DNA of 64,000 nt from Candidatus Promineifilum breve (GTDB taxonomy: Bacteria; Chloroflexota; Anaerolineae; Promineifilales; Promineifilaceae): NCBI RefSeq assembly GCF_900066015.1, contig NZ_LN890655.1, positions 682,001-746,000 on the forward strand. The letters run 5' to 3'. Positions 44,155-51,110 of the stretch are shown here, in pieces. The position numbers and the translations under genes were made by a program. Under the pieces are notes generated by a model, which saw nothing but the letters and a program-made list of their open reading frames with translations, had not been told where the DNA came from and did no database searches. Numbering within the stretch: the first letter of the stretch is position 1; each line of letters starts with the position of its first letter.

Positions 44155-44958
44155 TCATGTCCCCGTGCTACTATAATGCCGCAACCCAAACCGCCACACG
44201 GCCAACCCAATCACCATCAGCACGGCCGCCACCAACGGCGCGCCCCAGGCCAGAAGCGGATTGCTATCCCGCCCCAGCAGGAACGTGGCCGGGAAGAACG
44301 AGGCGAAACCATAGGGGATAACCGCCGTCAACAGCACACCGATAAAGCGCGGGTAGATGGTCAGCGGGTACTTGGCGAACTCGTGCATCTCGAACACCAC
44401 CCGCGTCACCGGCACCGAGTCCATCAGCCAGAAGCCGCTGACGGCGGTCATCAGATTCAGGGCGATGAAGATGAAGCCGCCGCTGAGTACCATGAGTACC
44501 AAATAGCCGACGGTCAGCGGCGTCCAGACAACGTTGAGGCGCGACGAGGCGATGATGACCAGCGCCGCGCCGACCAGGAAGTTGCCGATGCCGTCGTGGC
44601 AAAAGCGGTCGGCCAGCAGGTGGAACAGCGGATCGACCGGCCGCACCATGAAGCGGTCGAACGTGCCCGTGCGCACGTAGTCGCGGCCCAGCGTCCACAG
44701 GTTGTCGGCGAACATGTGGTTGATCGACTTCGACAGGGTGATCAGGCCGTAGATGAGCAGGATTTCCGGCAGGCTCCAGCCGTCCAGATCGGGTATCTGG
44801 GCCATGACCACCCACATGGTAAGCAGGCCGGCACCCTGCATGATAACGGTCGAGACCGCGCCGATCAGGAAATTGACGCGGTACTCCATCAGAATCTTGA
44901 TCCGATTCTTGAAGAACAGCCAGTAGAGCGAGGTGTAATGCGGCAGCGCGGTTATCAT
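44155..44958 (-). CDS. ABC-2 family transporter permease (DUF990 type, B subunit)
   Basis: A 267-residue protein with six membrane helices and the amphipathic N-terminal segment of DUF990-type ABC-2 permeases. Differs from the two upstream permeases, which resemble each other. It starts 2 bp after the previous gene (44961) on the same strand. It should form a heteromeric exporter with those genes and the ATPase at 46651. Substrate is unknown. Its stop is followed at once by the T-box promoter. Confidence 0.85.
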   Translation of the reverse strand: MITALPHYTSLYWLFFKNRIKILMEYRVNFLIGAVSTVIMQGAGLLTMWVVMAQIPDLDGWSLPEILLIYGLITLSKSINHMFADNLWTLGRDYVRTGTFDRFMVRPVDPLFHLLADRFCHDGIGNFLVGAALVIIASSRLNVVWTPLTVGYLVLMVLSGGFIFIALNLMTAVSGFWLMDSVPVTRVVFEMHEFAKYPLTIYPRFIGVLLTAVIPYGFASFFPATFLLGRDSNPLLAWGAPLVAAVLMVIGLAVWRFGLRHYSSTGT

Positions 44959-44960
44959 GA

Positions 44961-45776
44961 TTAACCTCCTTGCACCGTGATGACCCGGAGAGCGCGCTTG
45001 AAGACAAAGCGCGAAAGAAACACCAGCCCGATCAGCAGGGCGATCTGCATCAGCCAGATGCGCGGCATGTTACTGACCGGGGTGATGCCGCTCAGGATCG
45101 ACACCGGCAGAAAGACAGCCTGCGAGAAGGGCAGGATCGTGGCAATCGTCCGCAGCCAGTCGGGCATCATGGTCAGCGGGATAAACGAGCCGCTGAAGAA
45201 CATCGCCACGCCATAGCGGACGACGCTCATACCCCAAATCTCGGTGCTATAAAAGGCGGTGCAGCCGATGATCCAGTCGAAACAGAACATGACCGCATGG
45301 CCCAACATGAGTGAGATGATGAATGCCAGCCATACGACGGGATCCGACGGCAGGTCAAGCCCATAGACGAACCAGATGAACACGGCCAACGGCAGCTTGA
45401 GGATCAGATCGATAGCCAGTTGGGCGACATTCTGAACGTACATCGCCGCCTGATAATCCAACGGCCGCAACAGCGCCGCGGTGATCTGCCCTTCGCGCAA
45501 ACCCGCGCCGATGTCGTAGATGATATTCGAGACGTAAGCCGCGTCGCCGAACAGTAGGGCCAACAGCAAATAGTTCAGCGTCTGGTCGAGCGTCAGGCCG
45601 CCAAGGGTGGCTGTCGAGGCAAACACCGCTCGCCAGAAGGCGACAAGGATGACGACGGCGATCATACTGACGAAGATATCCATCCAGACCCAGATGCTAT
45701 AGGCCATGAACATCTTCGGCACGACGGTGGCCATGCCGCCGTAGACGCGCAACTTACGATTGAATGCTTCTGCCAT
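44961..45776 (-). CDS. ABC-2 family transporter permease (DUF990 type, A subunit, copy 2)
   Basis: A 271-residue six-helix permease. It shares with the next gene (45800-46636) the N-terminal pattern RKLRVYGGMATVVPKMFMAY, the segment HAVMFCFDWIIGCTAFYSTEIWG, PFSQAVFLPVSILSG and the tail VFKRALRVITVQGG. The two are clear tandem paralogues. The ATG at 45776 follows AAGGCGGTAAGGATAAAG; the longer frame is a read into the upstream gene. Probably one of two alternative or jointly used A subunits. Confidence 0.87.
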   Translation of the reverse strand: MAEAFNRKLRVYGGMATVVPKMFMAYSIWVWMDIFVSMIAVVILVAFWRAVFASTATLGGLTLDQTLNYLLLALLFGDAAYVSNIIYDIGAGLREGQITAALLRPLDYQAAMYVQNVAQLAIDLILKLPLAVFIWFVYGLDLPSDPVVWLAFIISLMLGHAVMFCFDWIIGCTAFYSTEIWGMSVVRYGVAMFFSGSFIPLTMMPDWLRTIATILPFSQAVFLPVSILSGITPVSNMPRIWLMQIALLIGLVFLSRFVFKRALRVITVQGG

Positions 45777-45799
45777 GATAGCTTTATCCTTACCGCCTT

Positions 45800-46636
45800 C
45801 TAGCCACCCTGCACGGTGACGACTCGCACGGCGCGACGGAAGACAACCCGCGACAAGACAATAAGCACGACCAGATAGGCCAGTTGCATCAGCCATAGGC
45901 GCGGCATTTCATGGAGCGGCGTTAGCCCGCTCAGCACCGAAATGGGTAGATAAACGGCCTGAGAGAATGGCAGAATGGCGGCCAGCGTTCGCAGCCCCTC
46001 CGGCATGAGCGCCAGTGGAATCAGCATGCCGCTGAAGAACGTCGCGATTCCGGCGCGCGCCACCGCCAGACCCCAGACCTCGGTGGAATAGAAGACGGCG
46101 CAACCCACAATCCAGTCGAAACAAAACATGACCGCGTGGCCCAGCAGTTGGGTGATAGCGAAGGCCAGCCACACCATTGGGTCGCTGGGCAGACGCAGAT
46201 CAAAGACAAACCAGGCGAACAGCGCCAGCGGCAATTTCATCATCACGTTCAACCCCAAGTGCACCAGGTTTTGCAGGTACATAGCGCCCTGGAAATCCAA
46301 CGGCCGCAACAGGGTGACCAATATGTTTCCATCACGCACCAGTTCGCCCATCGAGCGCAGCATATTGGTCTGGTACACACCATCGTGGAAAATACGCGCC
46401 AGCATCACGTAGGTGAGCGTCTGCGCCGCGGTTAGCCCGCCGACAGTGCTACGCCCGGCATAGACCGCGCGCCAGAAGGCAACCGTGACGGCCAGGGCGA
46501 AAATATTCATCACGACGTTGAACCAGATCTGAAACTGGTAAGCCACGAAGAGCTTCGGCATCATCGCCGCCGCCGCGCCGTAAGCGCGGAGCCTCAGAGA
46601 TACCGGTCGATTTGTCGCCTGATCCATTGTCGTCAT
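45800..46636 (-). CDS. ABC-2 family transporter permease (DUF990 type, A subunit, copy 1)
   Basis: A 278-residue six-helix permease, paralogue of the following gene: LRAYGAAAAMMPKLFVAYQ, HAVMFCFDWIVGCAVFYSTEVWG, PFSQAVYLPISVLSGLTPL and the ending VVFRRAVRVVTVQGG. It begins 14 bp after the ATPase stop. An ATG nine bases downstream is an alternative start. Same inferred exporter. Confidence 0.87.
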   Translation of the reverse strand: MTTMDQATNRPVSLRLRAYGAAAAMMPKLFVAYQFQIWFNVVMNIFALAVTVAFWRAVYAGRSTVGGLTAAQTLTYVMLARIFHDGVYQTNMLRSMGELVRDGNILVTLLRPLDFQGAMYLQNLVHLGLNVMMKLPLALFAWFVFDLRLPSDPMVWLAFAITQLLGHAVMFCFDWIVGCAVFYSTEVWGLAVARAGIATFFSGMLIPLALMPEGLRTLAAILPFSQAVYLPISVLSGLTPLHEMPRLWLMQLAYLVVLIVLSRVVFRRAVRVVTVQGG

Positions 46637-46650
46637 TGTGCGGATTGGCC

Positions 46651-47679
46651 TCAGATAGCCTGCGAAATGACCGGGCTGCTCTCGACACCTGGCTTGTCGT
46701 TCTTCAAACCACCCAGATAGATCTGCTTGACGATCATCGACAAGTCCGGCTCCTTGAGCGATAGATCGAGTACTTCGATCTGGCTCATGATCGCCGCCGA
46801 GACGCGGCTGGCCGAGGTCTGGGTGCGGTCGAAGCGCAGCGACAGCTTGCGCTCCTCCTTCTCCAGCAGTTCGGCCCCGTCGGGCAGCGCCAGGCCGTTG
46901 AGATCGGCGGCCGTCTCGAAGGTGATCTCGCGGTATTTGCCGAAGCGATCCTTGATGGTCGCCAGCGGGCCGTCGTAGATGAGCGCGCCGTTGTCGATGA
47001 TCAGCACCCGCTTACACAACTCCTCGATGTCGCCCAGGTCGTGGGTGGTCAGGATGACCGTCGTGCCGTTCTCCTGATTGACGCGCTTGATGAACGCGCG
47101 GATACGCTCCTTCACCAGCAGGTCGAGGCCGATGGTCGGCTCGTCGAGGTAGACGATGCGCGGCTCGTGGATCAGCGTGGCCGCCAGTTCGGCGCGCATC
47201 TTTTGCCCCAGCGACATATTGCGGATGGGGATCTTGAGCAGTTCCTTCAGCTCCAGCGTCTCGGCGAACTCGTCCATCAGTTGCTTGAAACGGGCATCGG
47301 GCACTTCGTAGATGCGGCCGACCATCGTCAGCGACTCGATGAGGGCCAGGTCCCACCATAGCTGGGTGCGCTGGCCGAAGACGACGCCGATGTCGCGGGC
47401 GTTGGCGACGCGGTCGCGGTGGGGGTCGCGGCCGAGCACGCGCACCTGCCCGGCGGTGGGCACGAGTATGCCGGTCAGCATCTTGATCGTCGTCGATTTG
47501 CCCGCGCCGTTGACGCCGATGTAGCCGACGATCTCCCCCGGCTCGACAGTGAACGATACGTCGGTGACGGCTGGCTTGGCCTTGTAGCGCGGCCGGAAGA
47601 GCGCCTTCACCGCGCCGGCCACGCCGGGGTCTTTTTCGGGTATTTTGTAGACTTTCGTCAGATTCTCAGCCTGAATCAT
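46651..47679 (-). CDS. ABC transporter ATP-binding protein
   Basis: A 342-residue ATPase of the ABC-2/daunorubicin-resistance-like class. Walker A GVNGAGKS (55-62), signature NMSLGQK, Walker B RIVYLDEPTIGLD, switch His in LTTHDL; about 100 C-terminal residues follow as an accessory domain. It leads the operon, energising the three permeases. The ATG at 47679 has GGGAGAAG upstream; the longer frame to 47703 is unlikely. Exported substrate unknown. Confidence 0.92.
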   Translation of the reverse strand: MIQAENLTKVYKIPEKDPGVAGAVKALFRPRYKAKPAVTDVSFTVEPGEIVGYIGVNGAGKSTTIKMLTGILVPTAGQVRVLGRDPHRDRVANARDIGVVFGQRTQLWWDLALIESLTMVGRIYEVPDARFKQLMDEFAETLELKELLKIPIRNMSLGQKMRAELAATLIHEPRIVYLDEPTIGLDLLVKERIRAFIKRVNQENGTTVILTTHDLGDIEELCKRVLIIDNGALIYDGPLATIKDRFGKYREITFETAADLNGLALPDGAELLEKEERKLSLRFDRTQTSASRVSAAIMSQIEVLDLSLKEPDLSMIVKQIYLGGLKNDKPGVESSPVISQAI

Positions 47680-47777
47680 CGTTCTTCTCCCAGGCGATAA
47701 CACATCGACAACAAAGGCGGCGGATAACAGGGTGGCACGGCCGAGTAAAGGACGACGGAAGCGTCGCCTAGAAGGAA

Positions 47778-47783
47778 ATTATA
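47778..47783 (-). promoter_or_regulatory. -10 element for the ABC operon
   Basis: TATAAT on the minus strand, about 94 bp before the ATPase start. No good -35 at 16-18 bp (CATTCC), so the call rests on the perfect hexamer and the position. Confidence 0.35.
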
Positions 47784-47810
47784 GGGGTTGGGCGGTTAGA
47801 GGAATGTAAA

Positions 47811-47837
47811 GCAGGACACACGATTGGTGTGTCTTGC
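47811..47837. terminator. Hairpin downstream of the DUF2283 pair
   Basis: GCAGGACACAC (47811-47821) and GTGTGTCTTGC (47827-47837) pair over 11 bp with one wobble and a GATTG loop. It lies 30 bp after the stop of the minus-strand gene at 47868 and is a plausible terminator or dispersed repeat. No T-run is present. Confidence 0.45.
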
Positions 47838-47867
47838 GACGCAACTGCCTGGGCAATATACGATTTC

Positions 47868-48251
47868 CTAGACTGCCCACGGATTCGGAGGCCGCTCAAC
47901 CCACGTAATCGGCACAACTTCAGCGGCTGTGGGCATGTAACTGGATACCTTAAGAATTCCATTGACAGGTGGCGAAGTAATGATCTCGACCACTAACTCT
48001 TGCCAATCTTTTTCCAAGTCGGCTAACCCGCTGAGCGAAAAATTGCGTGGGCCTAACTCCGTCAACTGCACCAATACGGAAAAATCCATCAATGTCAGGC
48101 CGATGGCGCGCCTTTCATCCCGATTGAAGCGCAGAAGGATGTTTTCATTCAACTCGACGGCCGCTGTTGGTATTTCGCCTGGTGAAAAAGAGATGTAGAG
48201 TACATCCGCTTCCTTGTCGTAATCGTAGACAAACGTCGATTCATTATTCAT
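47868..48251 (-). CDS. DUF2283-domain small protein (putative antitoxin-like partner)
   Basis: A 127-residue protein whose N-terminal 60 residues match the DUF2283 pattern: YDYDKEADVLYISF, then ELNENILLRFN and AIGLTLMDFS. The rest is less conserved with a Pro-rich end. DUF2283 proteins often sit next to small DUF4258-like or RelE-like proteins. Its ATG overlaps the stop of the upstream gene by 4 bp (ATGA), so the two are translated together. Antitoxin role is inference. Confidence 0.75.
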   Translation of the reverse strand: MNNESTFVYDYDKEADVLYISFSPGEIPTAAVELNENILLRFNRDERRAIGLTLMDFSVLVQLTELGPRNFSLSGLADLEKDWQELVVEIITSPPVNGILKVSSYMPTAAEVVPITWVERPPNPWAV

Positions 48252-48598
48252 TCTAAGCCACCTTTCAGGTGAATGTGCTTGAGGAAAGCGGTTGCGACAA
48301 AGTTATTCTGGATCGTAGCGCCGCGCTCGTCTACGTCGAAGCCAAAGAGAACGATGGCAACAATATGATTGAACTCATCCGGCAAATCGTCGAATGGATA
48401 AACATACCGATATTTGCGTGGGTTCAATGGTTCCTGGCGTCGTCTACCTTTTTGAAGGGTCGTTTTCAGTGCCTCTTCGAATTCCTCTACTTCAGGATGA
48501 TTGTCAGGCTCGGTGATATGATGCCACCGTTCCTCGCTCATGTAAATCGGATTGCCATCCCGATCATACACAATCCATCGAATACCGATGTTAGCCAT
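48248..48598 (-). CDS. Small protein resembling a RelE/PBECR-like toxin
   Basis: A 116-residue basic/acidic small protein. The pattern MSEERWHHITEPDNHPEVEEF, followed by LQKGRRRQEPLNPRKYRYVYPFD and HIVAIVLFGF, resembles DUF4258/PBECR-type nuclease-like proteins in which a W-x-H-I and H-P-E core is followed by a beta sheet. It is the first gene of a two-gene unit with DUF2283. No catalytic triad can be assigned with certainty. Nuclease function is inference. Confidence 0.65.
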   Translation of the reverse strand: MANIGIRWIVYDRDGNPIYMSEERWHHITEPDNHPEVEEFEEALKTTLQKGRRRQEPLNPRKYRYVYPFDDLPDEFNHIVAIVLFGFDVDERGATIQNNFVATAFLKHIHLKGGLE

Positions 48599-48622
48599 TT
48601 AGATTACCTTTAGCTAAGCATG

Positions 48623-48631
48623 ATTATAGCA
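48623..48631 (-). promoter_or_regulatory. Extended -10 of the small two-gene unit
   Basis: On the minus strand TGC-TATAAT, -10 at 48623-48628, 24 bp before the start at 48598. A clear -35 is not seen, as is common for extended -10 promoters. Confidence 0.45.
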
Positions 48632-48672
48632 TTATCCTGGAACGAATTTTACAGTTCGGACAATAACCCGGA

Positions 48673-50739
48673 TTAGTAGGCTAATAACCACTCCATCCAT
48701 TCCCGAATCTGCTCAACGCGGGGGATCATCCAATCCATCAGCGCCGTATTGAACGGCACAGGGATCGACGGCGCGGCCAGGCGTTGCACCGGCGCGTCGA
48801 GGTCGAGGAACGCCTTCTCCACGATAATCGCGGCGATCTCCGCCCCGAAACCGGCCAGTTGAAAATCCTCGTGGACGATGAGGCAGCGCGATGTCTTGCG
48901 CACTGAAGTCAGCACCATCTCTTCATCCCACGGCACGAGGCTACGCAGGTCGATGATCTCGATGCTCGCCCCAACCTGCTCCGCCGCCGCCTCGCAGCGC
49001 TCCACCATCGCCCCCCAGGTGACGACAGTCAGCGCCTCGCCCAGCCGCACGACGCGCCCACGGCCGAAAGGCAAGGCGTAGTCGTCGCCGGGATAGGGCC
49101 GCCTGGCCGAGGCCGCATCGAGCATCGCCCGGTGCTCGAAGAACATGACCGGGTCATCGCCGCGCAACGCCGCCCGCAACAGCCCCACCGCGTCCTCGGC
49201 GTTCGACGGATAGGCCACCCGCCAGCCAACGCTATGGATGAAGGCCGCCTCGTCGGTGACGCTATGCCACGGATCGCCGATACGCCGGAAGCCGCCGGGC
49301 ATCCGCACCACCAGCGGTGCGGCAAAGCGCCCGGCCGTGCGCCAGCGCAACGAGCCGATATTGTGCAGTTGCTCCGTCGCCGGGTCGGCGTATTTGCGGA
49401 ACTGCATCTCCGGCACGGGCATCAGCCCGGCCAGGGCCATGCCCACCGCCCGGCCGATGATGCCCTCTTCCGACAGGCTGGTGTCGAACACCCGCGCTTC
49501 GCCGTGTTTGGCATGCAGCCCTAGCGTGGCGGCATGGACGCCGCCCTTGTGGCCCACGTCCTCGCCGAACACCAGACAGCGCGGGTTGACGCTCAGTTCC
49601 ACGTCCAGCGTGCGGCGAATGGCCTCGACCATCGTCAGGCGGCGCGGGTCGGGCGGGTTGGGCGCGTCGGTCGTGGGCGACTGGGCAATGCCTTCGGCCG
49701 CCAGACCGCCAGCCGCCGGCTTGGGCGACCCAGCGGCCCACACCCGGCTGGTTACTTCGGCCGGGTCGGCCTGCGGCTGGGCCAGGGCCGCATCGCGGGC
49801 GCGGGCTACTTCGCCGGCCGCTTCTTTTTCCAGCGCGTCCCATTCGCCTTTGTCCATCTGGGCCGGAACCAGAAAGGCGCGCAGGGCGGCAATTGGGTCG
49901 CGCGCCCATTCGGCGGCCCGTTCGTCATCGCTCTTGTAGGCCTGATTATCGACGCTGGAGTGGCCCGACAGGCGCGGCACGGTCAGCCGCAATAGCGCCG
50001 GGCCGTCCCAGGTACGCACGTGGGCCACGGCCGATTCGACCAGCCCGGCCGTCACCAGCGGGTCGCAGCCGTCGCCGTCCCAGATCGCCAGATTCTGGAA
50101 TGAGGCCAGATTGGCGGCGATGTTGCTGCCGGGGGTCTGGAGCCAACTCCTGACCGAGATAGCGTAATTATTGTCCTCGATGACGAACAGCAGCGGTAAC
50201 CGCAACGTCGTCGCCATCGTCAGCGCCGCCCAGAAGCCGTTGCCGGCCACCGAACCCTCGCCGCCGAAGACGACGGCGATACTGCCGGCGGTGTCCGTCT
50301 CGCCCAGGTGGTCGTGGCGGTAGCGGATGGCCTGCGCCCAGCCGGCGGCGGGCGTATACTGCGAGGCCACGTCGGCGGCCATGGGCAGGACGAGCGCCCG
50401 GCCGCGGCGAGGCATATTGAACACCACGCCCACGTCGCGCCCGGCGCTCATGCCGCCGGCGCGGGCCATGTCCGACGCCAACGCTTCCTCGGCAGTCAGG
50501 CCGCTGCCAAGCATGAACGGCCGCGAGCGATAGTAGACCGAAGCGGCATCCATAGGCCGGGTGAGCAGTTGGGCGATGAGCAATTGCCCCAGTTCATGGC
50601 CGCGGGCCGAGAACTGATAGGTGACGTGGCCCTGAGGGGTCAGCTCCCGCTCCTCCAACTCATCCATCAGCCGCGAGACGAGGGCCAGCCGCGCCGCCTC
50701 GCGCCAGTCGAACGAGAATTTGTATGGTTGATCGCTCAT
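48673..50739 (-). CDS. Fused alpha/beta E1 component of a 2-oxoacid dehydrogenase
   Basis: A 688-residue fusion. Residues 1-300 are E1-alpha-like, with the TPP site GGEGSVAGNGFWAAL ... IEDNNYAIS (Gly-Asp-Gly replaced by Gly-Glu-Gly). A linker rich in Ala/Pro follows (about 300-370). Residues 370-688 are E1-beta-like, beginning MVEAIRRTLD and with FGEDVGHKGG, MPGGFRRIGDPWHS and PWDEEMV. Such fused E1 are known for pyruvate and branched-chain oxoacid dehydrogenases. The organism must encode E2 and E3 elsewhere; none is nearby. Substrate cannot be decided. It has ATG at 50739 with GGAG upstream. Confidence 0.88.
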   Translation of the reverse strand: MSDQPYKFSFDWREAARLALVSRLMDELEERELTPQGHVTYQFSARGHELGQLLIAQLLTRPMDAASVYYRSRPFMLGSGLTAEEALASDMARAGGMSAGRDVGVVFNMPRRGRALVLPMAADVASQYTPAAGWAQAIRYRHDHLGETDTAGSIAVVFGGEGSVAGNGFWAALTMATTLRLPLLFVIEDNNYAISVRSWLQTPGSNIAANLASFQNLAIWDGDGCDPLVTAGLVESAVAHVRTWDGPALLRLTVPRLSGHSSVDNQAYKSDDERAAEWARDPIAALRAFLVPAQMDKGEWDALEKEAAGEVARARDAALAQPQADPAEVTSRVWAAGSPKPAAGGLAAEGIAQSPTTDAPNPPDPRRLTMVEAIRRTLDVELSVNPRCLVFGEDVGHKGGVHAATLGLHAKHGEARVFDTSLSEEGIIGRAVGMALAGLMPVPEMQFRKYADPATEQLHNIGSLRWRTAGRFAAPLVVRMPGGFRRIGDPWHSVTDEAAFIHSVGWRVAYPSNAEDAVGLLRAALRGDDPVMFFEHRAMLDAASARRPYPGDDYALPFGRGRVVRLGEALTVVTWGAMVERCEAAAEQVGASIEIIDLRSLVPWDEEMVLTSVRKTSRCLIVHEDFQLAGFGAEIAAIIVEKAFLDLDAPVQRLAAPSIPVPFNTALMDWMIPRVEQIREWMEWLLAY

Positions 50740-50872
50740 TTCCGGCGCTCCTTGTCAGCGGTCAATGCGCCGCCGGCGGCAATGTTACTCGATTGACAAC
50801 CCACGACCAACCGCAGCGGGCGGATCAATATTGAGAAGTGTCGCCTGGGTGACAGAACTTATAGCGGAGATA

Positions 50873-50881
50873 TGGTATAAT
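50873..50881 (+). promoter_or_regulatory. Extended -10 promoter of the C25 multidomain gene
   Basis: TGG-TATAAT with -10 at 50876-50881. No convincing -35. It is about 230 bp upstream of the start codon, giving a long leader. Confidence 0.5.
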
Positions 50882-50887
50882 CTGCCC

Positions 50888-51098
50888 TACATAGCAGGTC
50901 GCTGCCTGGCGCAGCGACAATCGTGTCGTTCTACTGGGTCGCGCAAGCAGGCCATTCGCCCGCCCCAGCAATACGATCCGCCTATGCGGACATTGTCCGG
51001 TTCCGCCATCACAATGGCCCGGTTAATCGCCGGCTACCATCGCGTGATTCGCTCGCTCAATTGGTTCGACTCTATTTGGTATTCAAGCCGGTCTTGTA
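50888..51098 (+). other. Structured 5' leader, no gene seen
   Basis: After the promoter lies a perfect hairpin GTCGCTGC-CTGGC-GCAGCGAC (50898-50918) and further small GC-rich stems around 50980-51000 (CCGC-CTAT-GCGG, GGACATTGTCC). No coding frame and no riboswitch family recognised. With the upstream divergent gap it makes up the 371-bp space between genes at 50740-51110. Confidence 0.4.
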
Positions 51099-51110
51099 AT
51101 GGAGAATAAC

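Noticed and set aside
50888-51098. c-di-GMP or cobalamin riboswitch upstream of the C25 gene
   Set aside because: The conserved core sequences of these families are absent; only generic hairpins are visible.
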